Shown: piece by piece, positions 23,826-31,775 of the stretch
Layout of the letters: the number at the start of each line of letters is the position of its first letter
Numbering within the stretch: the stretch's first letter is position 1
Made by a program: the position numbers and the translations under genes
Origin: JACDAN01 sp036554945
Lineage (GTDB): Bacteria; Actinomycetota; Thermoleophilia; Gaiellales; Gaiellaceae
DNA length: 34,105 nt
NCBI GenBank assembly: GCA_036554945.1
Contig: DATBMH010000097.1
Location: 1 to 34,105 of the forward strand
Direction of reading: 5' to 3'
Notes under the pieces: generated by a model
The model's database searches: none
What the model was told of the DNA's origin: nothing
What the model saw: only the letters and a program-made list of their open reading frames with translations

Positions 23826-23851
23826 GCCCGCGCCCGGGCGGTGATCGTGCA

Positions 23852-24331
23852 GTGACCGACCTTCGCCGCGACGTCGTCGCGCTCACCTGCGCCGTCAGCG
23901 CGGGCATCCACGCCGGGCTGACGCCGGAGCACTTCGAGGAGCGCCTCGCAGCCGGGGCGGGCTTCGCGGTCTCGGCGGTCCTGCTCGCAGGCATCGCAGT
24001 AGGGCTCGCACGACGGCCGAGGTGGTGGCAGGTCGACGCGGCGATCGCTGTCCTCGGCGGGCTGCTGGTTGGCTACGCGCTCGCGATCACGACGGGCGTC
24101 CCCGGGCTCGTTCCGGAGCCGGAGCCGGTGGACGCGCTGGCCCTCGTCACGAAGGCGATCGAGGGCGTGGGCCTCGTCGTCGCGCTGAGCCTGAAGGGGC
24201 ACCTGATCCCGCGGTTCCGACCGCTTCCGGTCGGCCTCGTCGCGCTCGTGGTGGCATTCAGCGCGCTGGCGGCGGTCGCGGTCTCGGACGGCCACGCGCA
24301 CGACGCGCGCCACCACCACTCCCACGGGTAA
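23852..24331 (+). CDS. Membrane protein with His-rich C-terminal tail
   Basis: 159 aa from GTG. Five or so hydrophobic segments; an N-terminal AVSAGIHAGLTPEHFEE has two His and acidic residues near the first helices, and the protein ends DGHAHDARHHHSHG, which should bind divalent metal. I do not recognise a named family. The upstream structured leader resembles a cobalamin riboswitch, and cobalamin switches are known to control cobalt uptake genes such as CbtAB, so a cobalt/nickel-related role is a reasonable hypothesis. It is followed after 31 bp by the ECF sigma operon, with no evident terminator. Confidence 0.65.
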   Translation: MTDLRRDVVALTCAVSAGIHAGLTPEHFEERLAAGAGFAVSAVLLAGIAVGLARRPRWWQVDAAIAVLGGLLVGYALAITTGVPGLVPEPEPVDALALVTKAIEGVGLVVALSLKGHLIPRFRPLPVGLVALVVAFSALAAVAVSDGHAHDARHHHSHG

Positions 24332-24362
24332 GGACCGGGCCCTGAAGGACACTCACGAGGTC

Positions 24363-24983
24363 GTGAGCACGGCCACCGCCCTCGATGCCGAGTCCCGCGA
24401 GTGGATCGCCGACCTGCGGTCCAGCGGGGCGACCCAGGACGAGGCTGTCGCGCGCCTCCACGACCTGCTGCTGCGAGCGGCCCGGTTCGAGGTCGCGCGG
24501 CGCCGGCCGACCCTGCCGTACCTCCGCGGGGACGAGCTCGACGACATCGCGCTCGAGGCCGCGGACGACGCGCTGATGTCGGTGCTCGCGAAGCTCGACG
24601 ACTTCCGCGGCGCGAGCCGCTTCTCGACCTGGGTCTACAAGTTCGCGCTCTACGAGGCGGCCGTCAAGCTCCGGCGCCGCGCCTGGCAGGGACGCGAGGT
24701 GCCGCTCGAGCCCGAGAGCTGGGGCATGTTCGAGGGCGGCGCCACCGGGCCGGTCGCCGAGGCGGAGCAGCTCGAGCTGCTCTCGGCCGTGCAGGAGGGG
24801 ATCCGCGAGGAGCTGACCGACCGCCAGCGCACCGTGCTCGTCGCCCTCGCCGTGAACGGTGTCCCGATCGACGTGCTCGCCGACCGGCTCGGGTCGACCC
24901 GCGGGGCGCTCTACAAGACGCTGCACGACGCGCGCAGGAAGCTCCGCACGCACCTTGGAGACATGTTGGAGGTGATCGAGTGA
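24363..24983 (+). CDS. ECF-type sigma-70 family RNA polymerase sigma factor
   Basis: 206 aa from GTG with GAGG upstream. Region 2 is seen in DDFRGASRFSTWVYKFALYEA (core binding and -10 recognition) and region 4 in LTDRQRTVLVALAVNGVPID followed by LGSTRGALYKTLHDARRKLR (helix-turn-helix for the -35). The stop overlaps the start of a zinc-finger anti-sigma gene by GTGA, giving a classical ECF/anti-ECF pair. I see no obvious autoregulated promoter in the 31 bp upstream, so it may be read through from the preceding gene. Confidence 0.88.
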   Translation: MSTATALDAESREWIADLRSSGATQDEAVARLHDLLLRAARFEVARRRPTLPYLRGDELDDIALEAADDALMSVLAKLDDFRGASRFSTWVYKFALYEAAVKLRRRAWQGREVPLEPESWGMFEGGATGPVAEAEQLELLSAVQEGIREELTDRQRTVLVALAVNGVPIDVLADRLGSTRGALYKTLHDARRKLRTHLGDMLEVIE

Positions 24984-25216
24984 ACGACCGGCCGGAGCTG
25001 AAGCAGGCCTTCGGACGCCTCCTGGGCCCCGGTGTACCGGAGATCGGCTGCGAGGAGTGCTTCGACAGGCTCGACCAGTACGTGGAGCTGGAGCTCGCCG
25101 GGCAGAAGGCCGACGCGCTGCTGCCCGGGTTCAGGGCCCACCTCGACGGCTGCCCCGCCTGCCGCGAGGACTCCGAGAGCCTGCGCTCACTCGTGGGCGG
25201 CGGCCAGGCACTGTGA
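24980..25216 (+). CDS. Zinc-finger anti-sigma factor
   Basis: 78 aa from GTG. It contains CEECFDRLDQYVELELAG followed by FRAHLDGCPACRED, giving the H..xC..C zinc-binding anti-sigma (ZAS) motif with an upstream Cys pair. There is no membrane segment, so it is a soluble anti-sigma, probably sensitive to thiol oxidation or metal. It overlaps the sigma gene upstream and the methyltransferase gene downstream, each by GTGA, so all are translationally coupled. Confidence 0.85.
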   Translation: MNDRPELKQAFGRLLGPGVPEIGCEECFDRLDQYVELELAGQKADALLPGFRAHLDGCPACREDSESLRSLVGGGQAL

Positions 25217-25773
25217 CCGAGGTCCCGTTCTGCGGGCTCCGCCTCCTCGGCGAGCCCGGACAGGTGATGACGCCGCGCCCCACGACCGAGGCGCTGGTCG
25301 AGGCCGCGCTCGAGCGGATCGGCAGCCGCCGCGCGCGGGTCGCCGACGTCGGGACGGGGTCCGGCGCGGTCGCCGTCGCCATCGCGGCCGGCGCTCCCCG
25401 GGCGCAGGTCTGGGCGACCGACACGAGCCTCGCGGCGGTGCGGCTCGCCCGCGCGAACGCGTGCCGCCACGGCGTCGGCCGCCGCGTCAGCGTCATCCAC
25501 TCCGACCTGCTCGACGGCGTTCCCGGACAGCTCGACCTCGTCGCCGCGAACCTCCCCTACCTCGCCGAGCACCTGAGGCCGGAGCGGCCCGAGCTCGAGG
25601 GCGAGCCGCCGGACGCCGTGTTCGCACCCGGCGACGGCCTCGGGCCCTACCGCCGTCTCGTCGACGCCTGCCGCTCCGCCCTCCGCCCGGACGGGCTGCT
25701 GGCGATCCAGCTGCACGGCCGCGTCCTCACCAGCACGGCCGCCGACCTCGGTGCGCTTACGCTGGCTGCGTGA
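25213..25773 (+). CDS. HemK/PrmC-like SAM-dependent methyltransferase, short form
   Basis: 186 aa from GTG. VADVGTGSGAVAVAIA is SAM motif I, QVWATDTSLAAVRLARANA motif II, and DLVAANLPYLAEHL contains NLPY, a variant of the NPPY motif used by N-methyltransferases such as PrmC. The usual N-terminal helical domain that binds release factors in PrmC (about 80 aa) is absent, so it is probably not the release-factor methylase. LGEPGQVMTPRPTTEAL matches the region that opens the PrmC catalytic domain. Part of the coupled sigma operon. Confidence 0.75.
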   Translation: MTEVPFCGLRLLGEPGQVMTPRPTTEALVEAALERIGSRRARVADVGTGSGAVAVAIAAGAPRAQVWATDTSLAAVRLARANACRHGVGRRVSVIHSDLLDGVPGQLDLVAANLPYLAEHLRPERPELEGEPPDAVFAPGDGLGPYRRLVDACRSALRPDGLLAIQLHGRVLTSTAADLGALTLAA

Positions 25774-26186
25774 GCCTGCCGTACGTCGACGAGCACTCGG
25801 TCGAAGTCAGGGAGCCGCCGGAGGTCGTGTGGGATGCGCTCTGGTCGGTCCTCCGCCGGAGCTTCGGCGGGAGCCGAGGCTCACGCGCGTTCGGGCGGGC
25901 CGTCGGGGTGCGAGACCGGGATCCGATCGTCGGGTTCCGCGTCGCCGAGGAGGATCCGGGCAGGCTCCTCATCCTCGAGGGGGAGCACCGGTTCGCGCGG
26001 TACCGCCTCTCGCTCCTCCTGGACGAGCGCCGGCTGCGGGCCACGACGCACGCCGCCTTCCCGGGCCCGCATGGGCGCGTCTACCGCCTGCTGATCCTCC
26101 CGACCGGCTTCCACGCCCGTGTCGTTCGCCGTCTCCTCGCCGCTACTGCGCGAGCCGCCGCTCGAGGTACGCCGCCAGGCGAGTGA
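25770..26186 (+). CDS. SRPBCC/DUF2867-like protein
   Basis: 138 aa from GTG, overlapping the methyltransferase stop as GTGA. Begins YVDEHSVEVREPPEVVWDAL, the usual first strand and helix of START/SRPBCC proteins; LLILEGEHRFARYRLSLLLDE and RLRATTHAAFPG fit the beta sheet, followed by the long C-terminal helix. DUF2867 is the closest name I can give. It would bind a small hydrophobic ligand. Its last 44 nt overlap the end of the convergent amino-acid permease gene. Confidence 0.7.
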   Translation: MSLPYVDEHSVEVREPPEVVWDALWSVLRRSFGGSRGSRAFGRAVGVRDRDPIVGFRVAEEDPGRLLILEGEHRFARYRLSLLLDERRLRATTHAAFPGPHGRVYRLLILPTGFHARVVRRLLAATARAAARGTPPGE

Positions 26187-26880
26187 GCGGGAACGAGATC
26201 AGGAAGAAGAGCACGAACACGAAGAGGTAGATCTCGAGCGCGTGCGAGTCGCCGCCCTCGATGGCGAGCGTCGCGGGGTCGACGGTCGGCACGGCGAGGC
26301 GGTTCGCCGAGCGCTGCGCGGTCTCCAGCACCTCGGGCACCCCGATGATCGAGGCGAGCGTGCTGTTCTGGATCACGCCGACGCTCAGGCTGACGAGCGG
26401 CGGGAGCAGCCGGCGCGACGCCTGCGGGAGGATGACGTTCACGTGCCGGCCCACCCAGCCGAAGCCGAGCGCCTCCGCGGCCTCGTGCTGCTCCCTCGGG
26501 ATCGACTGGACGGCGCCCCGGGTCGCCTCCGCGATCTGGGCGCTCCCCCAGAGCGCGAGACCGAGGATCGCAGCCCGCATCGGGTCGAGGTCGATGAACG
26601 AGAGGTGCGTCTCGTCGGCGACGCTCGGCAGCGCGAAGTAGAGGAGGAAGATCGTCACGATGATCGGCAGGCCCCGCCAGACCTCGATGTAGAGGCGGAT
26701 CAGGCCGCGCAGCGGCAGGAACTTGATCGTGAGCAGCGTGCCGAGCACGACGCCGACCAGCACGCTGAGCACCACCGAGATCGCGGCGATGATCAGCGTG
26801 TTCTTGAGGCCCGTGTGGATGATGTAGTCGACGACGGGCTCGGCCCAGTCCGGCAGGCGGCTCACCAGCGAGTCCCACAT
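26143..26880 (-). CDS. Polar amino-acid ABC transporter permease (HisM/GlnP family), second subunit
   Basis: 245 aa with five membrane helices. IEVWRGLPIIVTIFLLYFAL and the coupling loop EQHEAAEALGFGWVGRHVNV with ILPQASRRLLPPL are hallmarks of the His/Glu/Gln/Arg permease family. The gene begins 3 bp after the first permease. The 3' ends of this gene and the SRPBCC gene overlap by 44 nt. Together with the ATPase, binding protein and other permease it forms a complete importer. Confidence 0.9.
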   Translation of the reverse strand: MWDSLVSRLPDWAEPVVDYIIHTGLKNTLIIAAISVVLSVLVGVVLGTLLTIKFLPLRGLIRLYIEVWRGLPIIVTIFLLYFALPSVADETHLSFIDLDPMRAAILGLALWGSAQIAEATRGAVQSIPREQHEAAEALGFGWVGRHVNVILPQASRRLLPPLVSLSVGVIQNSTLASIIGVPEVLETAQRSANRLAVPTVDPATLAIEGGDSHALEIYLFVFVLFFLISFPLTRLAAYLERRLAQ

Positions 26881-26883
26881 CGG

Positions 26884-27564
26884 CTAGGTGCTCTCCGGGA
26901 GCGCGAGGTGCCGTTCCAGCAGCCGGATCAGGAACGAGAGGGTCCACACGCACGTCAGGTAGAAGACCGCGAGCACCCAGATCATCTCCCAGGTGCGGAA
27001 GTCGAGGTCGATCGACTGCTTCGCGACGTTCGTGAGCTCCTCGACGCTGATCGCCACCATCAGCGCCGTGTTCTTGAAGACCGAGATGTACGTGTTGATC
27101 GACGACGGGAGGGCGATCCGGCCTCCGATCGGCAGCGAGACGTTGAGGAATGTCTTGATCGGACCGAGCCCGAGCGCGTAGGCCGCCTCCCGGTAGCGCA
27201 CGGGCACCGCCTCGAACCCGGCGCGGAAGTTCTCGGTGTTGAACGCGCCGCCCCAGAGGATCAGCGAGACGCAGGCGACCGTGAAGAAGTCGAATTGCAG
27301 CGCCTTGGCCGCCTTGGGAAGGCCGTACGCGATCAGGAAGATCTGCACGAGGATCGGCGTGTTGCGGATCAGCTCGACGTAGATCGCCGTCAGCTGGCTG
27401 AGCACCGGGATCCGGTACGCACGGACGGCGCCGAGCACCAGGCCGAGCACGAACGATCCGGCGATCCCGATCGCGGCAAGCTCGAACGTGACCTTGGCGC
27501 CGCCCCAGAGGACCGCCTTGTGGTCCCAGATGTACTGCCAGTCGAAGGCTGCGAGTGCGTCCAT
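26884..27564 (-). CDS. Polar amino-acid ABC transporter permease (HisQ/GlnP family), first subunit
   Basis: 226 aa, five helices. TAIYVELIRNTPILVQIFLI and the loop VRYREAAYALGLGPIKTFLN with VSLPIGGRIALP match the family. It starts after a hairpin that separates it from the binding-protein gene, a common means of lowering permease expression relative to the receptor. It likely heterodimerises with the 26143 product. Confidence 0.9.
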   Translation of the reverse strand: MDALAAFDWQYIWDHKAVLWGGAKVTFELAAIGIAGSFVLGLVLGAVRAYRIPVLSQLTAIYVELIRNTPILVQIFLIAYGLPKAAKALQFDFFTVACVSLILWGGAFNTENFRAGFEAVPVRYREAAYALGLGPIKTFLNVSLPIGGRIALPSSINTYISVFKNTALMVAISVEELTNVAKQSIDLDFRTWEMIWVLAVFYLTCVWTLSFLIRLLERHLALPEST

Positions 27565-27573
27565 GGAAACGAG

Positions 27574-27603
27574 CGGGCGGCCGCCGCGAACGACGGCCGC
27601 CCG
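27574..27603 (-). terminator. Intra-operon hairpin between binding protein and permeases
   Basis: CGGGCGGCCG at 27574-27583 pairs perfectly with CGGCCGCCCG at 27594-27603, loop 10 nt. It lies 10 bp after the binding-protein stop and just before the permease start. There is no T-run; it probably acts as an attenuator or 3'-end stabiliser for the receptor mRNA. Confidence 0.65.
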
Positions 27604-27613
27604 GCTCAGCTAC

Positions 27614-28534
27614 CTAGCGAGGGCACTCGTTCTCGGGCACCCGGCCCCGCGGGTAGGCCTCTCTCGTCCTCGGCCGCGGGACGTTGTTGAGGAAGAACCG
27701 CCAGAACTGGCGCGGCGAGTTCAGCCGGAGGATCCGCCAGAACTCGTCCTTCCGCTTCATCTGCAGGATGGCGGCGTCGACCCAGCGCTTCATGGCCCGC
27801 TCGCCCTTCCTGATCCCGATCCCGTACGGGACGTTGAGGAACTTGTGGTTCGTCATCCGCAGGTTCGAGTCGTTCGCGGCGATGCCGAGCAGGAACGTGT
27901 CGTCGAACATGAACGCGTCCGCCCTGCCGCTCCGCAGGTTCTCGAGCGCGGCGACCGGTGAGTCGGTCAGCACCTTCGAGGCGCCGGCGAAGCAGTTCCC
28001 GATGTAGCGGTCGTAGATCGACCCTCGGGTCGTCGCGACCCGCCGTCCGCGAAGCGCCGTCAGCCGGGCACTCACGAGCGGCGAGTTGTTCGGCACGAGC
28101 AGCCGACCCGTCGCGTTGTAGTACGGGTACGAGTAGTCGATGACCTCCTCGCGCGCCGACGTCCAGGTCAGCGTCGAGATGATGATGTCGACGTCACCGC
28201 GCTGGAGCGCCGGGATCCGGCTCGGTGTCGTCACGCAGGTCAGGCTGACGCGGTTCCGCCGGCCGAACGCGAGCTCGGCGAAGCGGCGCGCGACGTCGAC
28301 GTCGTAGCCGGCGATCTTGTTCTGCCGGTTGATGTAGCCGAACGGCGGGAAGTCGCACTTGACGCCGATCTTCCAGCGGCGCCGTTGGCGGACCTCCGCG
28401 GGAAGCGCCGGCAGCTTGTTCGCGGCGTCCGCCTTCGCTCTGGCGGAGCCGCTCCATGGCGCGGCGACGCTCAGGGCCGTGAACACCACGGCGGCGAAGA
28501 CCGCGACGACGGTCGCGATCACCAACTTCTTCAT
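27614..28534 (-). CDS. Polar amino-acid ABC transporter substrate-binding protein
   Basis: 306 aa. A Sec-type signal (MKKLVIATVVAVFAAVVF) with no lipobox Cys, then an SBP_bac_3 domain: KIGVKCDFPPFGYINRQNKI, IPALQRGDVDIIISTLTWT and REEVIDYSYPYY are the standard lobes and hinge; GRADAFMFDDTF gives the second lobe. The lack of lipidation is unusual beside the lipoprotein receptor at 6958, so it may be retained by an uncleaved signal. The C-terminal tail is Arg/Pro-rich. The ATG overlaps the ATPase stop by 4 nt. Confidence 0.88.
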   Translation of the reverse strand: MKKLVIATVVAVFAAVVFTALSVAAPWSGSARAKADAANKLPALPAEVRQRRRWKIGVKCDFPPFGYINRQNKIAGYDVDVARRFAELAFGRRNRVSLTCVTTPSRIPALQRGDVDIIISTLTWTSAREEVIDYSYPYYNATGRLLVPNNSPLVSARLTALRGRRVATTRGSIYDRYIGNCFAGASKVLTDSPVAALENLRSGRADAFMFDDTFLLGIAANDSNLRMTNHKFLNVPYGIGIRKGERAMKRWVDAAILQMKRKDEFWRILRLNSPRQFWRFFLNNVPRPRTREAYPRGRVPENECPR

Positions 28535-29352
28535 TCAGACCCTCCTTGATCGACGGTGAGCTCCTCGAGTGAGTGCGCCAGCTGCAGGCTGCGGCGGAGG
28601 AACCGGCGCGTCCGCTCCTCCTTCGGGTTCGACAGGACCTCCTTCGGCCTCCCCTCCTCGACGATGCGGCCCTCGTCCATGAACACGAGCCGGTCGCCGA
28701 CGTCTCGGGCGAAATGCATCTCGTGGGTGACCACGACCATGGTCATCCCGCTCTTGGCGAGGTCGCGCATGACGACGAGCACCTCGCCGACGAGCTCCGG
28801 GTCGAGCGCCGACGTGACCTCGTCGAAGAGCATCACGTGCGGCTCCATCATCAGCGCCCGCGCGATCGCCACCCGCTGCTGCTGCCCGCCCGAGAGCTGG
28901 TGCGGGTAGCTGTTCGCCTTGTCTGCGAGGCCGACCCGGTCGAGCAGCTTCCAGCCACGGTCCTCGGCCTGCCGCCTCGGCTCCTTCTTCACGCGTCGCG
29001 CGGCAAGCGTGACGTTGTCGAGCGCCTTCAGGTGTGGGAAGAGGTTGAACTGCTGGAACACGATCCCGATCCGCTGGCGGAGCGAGCTCGCGTCCACGCC
29101 TTTCCGGGTGATGTCCTCGCCCTCGAAGAAGATCCGCCCGTCCTGGATCGGCTCGAGCAGGTTGATGCAGCGAAGCAGCGTGCTCTTCCCGCTCCCGCTC
29201 GGCCCGATGACGACCAGCACCTGCTTCGGGTCGAGCGTGAGGTCGACGCCGTCGAGCACGACGTGATCGCCGAACCGCTTGTGCACCTTCTCCAGGCGCA
29301 CGACCGGCTCGGACGCGGCCTGGGCAGCCGCGGCGGTGCTCCCCACCCCCAT
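28531..29352 (-). CDS. Polar amino-acid ABC transporter ATP-binding protein (GlnQ/HisP-like)
   Basis: 273 aa. Walker A GPSGSGKSTLLRCINLLEP, Q-loop VFQQFNLFPHL, signature LSGGQQQRVAIARALMMEP, Walker B VMLFDEVTSALDPELV and H-loop VVTHEMHFARDV are intact and specific to the polar amino-acid importers. The first 17 residues are an Ala-rich extension. First gene of the operon (ATPase, receptor, permease, permease). A near-consensus promoter lies just upstream. Confidence 0.93.
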   Translation of the reverse strand: MGVGSTAAAAQAASEPVVRLEKVHKRFGDHVVLDGVDLTLDPKQVLVVIGPSGSGKSTLLRCINLLEPIQDGRIFFEGEDITRKGVDASSLRQRIGIVFQQFNLFPHLKALDNVTLAARRVKKEPRRQAEDRGWKLLDRVGLADKANSYPHQLSGGQQQRVAIARALMMEPHVMLFDEVTSALDPELVGEVLVVMRDLAKSGMTMVVVTHEMHFARDVGDRLVFMDEGRIVEEGRPKEVLSNPKEERTRRFLRRSLQLAHSLEELTVDQGGSE

Positions 29353-29361
29353 TGTTCACCG

Positions 29362-29390
29362 CTTATAGACGTTTTCGACCAGGTCAGCAA
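29362..29390 (-). promoter_or_regulatory. Sigma-70 promoter of the amino-acid importer operon
   Basis: On the minus strand TTGCTG (29390-29385), a 17-bp spacer and TATAAG (29367-29362). The ATG at 29352 is 9 nt after the -10, leaving a leader of only a few nucleotides. This is the closest match to the primary-sigma consensus that I found in the window. Confidence 0.75.
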
Positions 29391-29457
29391 CGCGTACGGC
29401 CTCGATCCCATTCGTCATCCGAGCCACGAGCATCGACGACACCGGCGTTCTGTCACC

Positions 29458-30048
29458 ATGAGCGCGATGAAACGACGCTTGTCTTGGTTGCTCGCGCTCC
29501 CGCTCGCCCTGATCGGCTCGCAGGCGGGGCACGAGCTCGGCTACCGCCTCGCGGTCCCGAGCCCGCACGAGCGCGCGCACCTCCTCGAGCGCACCGGCCA
29601 CGCTTACCTCGAGTATGCGCCGCTCGCCGTCGGCGCAGCGCTGGCGGTGCTCGCCGTCGGCTTCCTCTGGCTGGTCGCCCGGCTGGCACGGGGCGATGCC
29701 GGCGCGGCGCGGATGCCGGTCGCCCTGGCCCTGCTGCTCCCTCCGCTCGTCTTCGTCTGCCAGGAGCACGTCGAGCGGTACCTGCACCACCACGCGGTTC
29801 CTTGGGAGACGCTGGTCCAGCCTGCGGTGCTCGCCGGGCTCGTGGTCCAGCTTCCCGCGGCGCTGTTCGCAGCCTTCCTCACGCACCACCTGACACGACT
29901 CGCCGAGCGTGTGGCGCGGAGCCTCGCACCGCCCCCGGCGACCCGGCCGGCGGAGCGAGCGCTGTGGCCCCAGGTCGCGGCCGAGACTCCTCGCCTCCCC
30001 GTCCTCGCGCTCGGGTACGCGGGCCGCGGGCCACCCTCCTCCTCCTAG
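29458..30048 (+). CDS. Hypothetical membrane protein of the copper cluster
   Basis: 196 aa from ATG 29458 (MSAMKRRLSWLL; the second ATG at 29467 is an alternative). Signal-like first helix, then four further hydrophobic segments. Several His are near membrane edges (AGHELGYRL, RTGHAYLEY, EHVERYLHHHAVPWE), which could bind metal. Followed 49 bp later by CopC-CopD, with a hairpin between. No family recognised, but its position and histidines suggest a role with the copper proteins. Confidence 0.65.
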   Translation: MSAMKRRLSWLLALPLALIGSQAGHELGYRLAVPSPHERAHLLERTGHAYLEYAPLAVGAALAVLAVGFLWLVARLARGDAGAARMPVALALLLPPLVFVCQEHVERYLHHHAVPWETLVQPAVLAGLVVQLPAALFAAFLTHHLTRLAERVARSLAPPPATRPAERALWPQVAAETPRLPVLALGYAGRGPPSSS

Positions 30049-30060
30049 CTCTGTCGTCTC

Positions 30061-30080
30061 CGCGGCGCGTCGGCGCCGCG
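30061..30080 (+). terminator. GC hairpin upstream of copC-copD
   Basis: CGCGGCGC (30061-30068), loop GTCG, GCGCCGCG (30073-30080): 8-bp perfect stem, 12 nt after the stop of the membrane protein and 17 nt before the next GTG. No T-run. It may attenuate read-through or protect mRNA ends. Confidence 0.45.
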
Positions 30081-30097
30081 ACGAAGAGGAGGCCCGA

Positions 30098-31771
30098 GTG
30101 CGTCTGTACGGAACCCGCCTGGGCTCCGGGCCGGCGCTCGTCATCGCCTGCGCGCTCCTTGCGCTCGTGGTGGCACCGTCGGCCTCGGCCCACGCGGAGC
30201 TGCTGAAAACCGAGCCGTCGAACGACGCGGTCGTCGAGCAGCCGCCCGCGCGCGTCAGCGTGCTCTTCAACGAGCCGGTCGAGTCCTCGTTCGGCGGGCT
30301 CCGCGTCTACGACGCGGGGGCGAACCGCGTCGACAGCGGGAAGATCGAGCGCCCCTCCTCGCGCGAGGTGGCGACCGCGATCGAGCCCCGGCTCCCCCGC
30401 GGGACGTACACGGTGACGTGGCGGATCGTCTCCGCCGACGGTCATCCCCTCTCGGGCGCCTTCGTCTTCCACGTGGAGCAGCCGGGCGCCCGGCCGGCCG
30501 GGATCGCCGCGGAGGTGCTCGACGACGGCAGTCCCCCGTCCGTTCGGGTCGCCTTCACGACGGTCAGGTACCTGGACTTCGCGTTGCTCCTGCTCGCCGC
30601 GGGTGGATCGATCGCGCTCGCGCTCGCATTCGGCGGTGCCGAGGCGGTCGTCCGACGGCGGCTCTCCATCGTGCTCGCGGTTGCGGCCGGCGGGCTTGCG
30701 CTCTTTGCGCTCACCGGCATCGTGCTCCAGGGCGCGGCTGCGGGTGGCTTCGGAATCCGTGACGCGCTTCGCTGGGACGTCGTCTCCGCCGTCCTGGACA
30801 CGCGCTTCGGCCAGGTCTGGCTCGTACAGGCGGCGGTCGCGGCGGCACTCGCCGGAGTCGCCTTGGCCCGCGGGCGCCGCGGTCAGGACTCGCTGCTGGA
30901 CGAGGTTGGGTTGCTCCTGGCGGCGGCGCTGATCGTGACCCCCGCGAGCTCGGGGCACGCAGGCGTCGGCGGAAACCTGACGTTCATCCTCGATGTCGTC
31001 CACGTGCAGGCGGCGGCCGCGTGGACGGGTGGGCTCGCATTCCTCGTCCTCGGGCTGCTCTGGGCGGGACGCGAGCGGTGGAGCCTGGCCGCGACGGCCG
31101 TGCCGCGGTTCTCGACGATCGCCCTCCTCGCCGTCTCGGCGCTACTTCTCACGGGGGTGGTCGGCGGTTACCTGCAGGTGCGCGCCTGGCGGGGGCTCTG
31201 GGAGACGACGTACGGCCTGTTGCTGCTGACGAAGGTCGTGCTCGTCGTCCCGCTGCTCGCGCTCGGTGCCTACAACAACCGCTCCCTCGTCGGGCGGATC
31301 CGAGCCTCGGCGGCGTCGGCGAAGGAGCGGCGCCGCTTCTTCCGTACGACCGGCGCGGAGCTCGCCCTGATGGCGGTGATCGTCGGCGTGACCGCGGTGC
31401 TCGTCACCGAGCCGCCGGCCCGGGCGGAGGTCGCTCCGCGCGGGCCGTACTCCACGTTCACCGAGCTCGGCGCGCTCGAGCTCAACCTCGTCGTCGACCC
31501 CGCGGTCGCGGGCGCGAACGACGTGCATCTCTACGTGACCGACCGATCCGGTCAACCGACGCCGCTCGCCGAGGCGAGCGTCTCCGCACGGTTGCCGAGC
31601 CGGTCGGTCGGCCCGCTTCATCTGCATGCACTCGCGGCGGGACCTGGCCATCTCGTCGCCCGCGGCGCGCACCTCGCGCTGCCGGGCGACTGGCAGCTGA
31701 CCGTCGAAGGCCGCCGGGGCGAGTTCGAGTCGCTCCGGCAGACCATCTCAGTTCCGATCCGAAAGGAGTAA
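30098..31771 (+). CDS. CopC-CopD fusion copper-resistance/transport protein
   Basis: 557 aa from GTG with GAGGAGG upstream. The signal peptide ends SASA and the mature chain starts HAELLKTEPS, so the N-terminal His is placed for the CopC copper site; DGHPLSGAFVFHVE provides further ligands (about residues 30-125). Eight or so membrane helices follow (CopD domain, about 150-440) with TPASSGHAGVGG and VVHVQAAAAWTGGLAFL, and an exposed C-terminal beta domain (about 450-557). It would bind copper outside and move it across the membrane. First of three tightly spaced genes with YcnI. Confidence 0.88.
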   Translation: MRLYGTRLGSGPALVIACALLALVVAPSASAHAELLKTEPSNDAVVEQPPARVSVLFNEPVESSFGGLRVYDAGANRVDSGKIERPSSREVATAIEPRLPRGTYTVTWRIVSADGHPLSGAFVFHVEQPGARPAGIAAEVLDDGSPPSVRVAFTTVRYLDFALLLLAAGGSIALALAFGGAEAVVRRRLSIVLAVAAGGLALFALTGIVLQGAAAGGFGIRDALRWDVVSAVLDTRFGQVWLVQAAVAAALAGVALARGRRGQDSLLDEVGLLLAAALIVTPASSGHAGVGGNLTFILDVVHVQAAAAWTGGLAFLVLGLLWAGRERWSLAATAVPRFSTIALLAVSALLLTGVVGGYLQVRAWRGLWETTYGLLLLTKVVLVVPLLALGAYNNRSLVGRIRASAASAKERRRFFRTTGAELALMAVIVGVTAVLVTEPPARAEVAPRGPYSTFTELGALELNLVVDPAVAGANDVHLYVTDRSGQPTPLAEASVSARLPSRSVGPLHLHALAAGPGHLVARGAHLALPGDWQLTVEGRRGEFESLRQTISVPIRKE

Positions 31772-31775
31772 CACC

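Noticed and set aside
23781..23855. 24-codon ORF (ATG to TGA) overlapping the GTG of the His-tailed membrane protein by 4 nt; a possible leader peptide or cbtB remnant
   Set aside because: Its start lies inside the 3' arm of a riboswitch-like hairpin and it has no clear ribosome-binding site; could be coincidence. Conservation in relatives would revive it.
25213..25773. True PrmC release-factor methyltransferase
   Set aside because: N-terminal helical domain absent and NPPY is NLPY; annotated only as PrmC-like.
26119..27690. Long plus-strand open frame across the amino-acid permeases
   Set aside because: Asp/Glu/Arg/His-rich shadow; the permease motifs lie on the minus strand.
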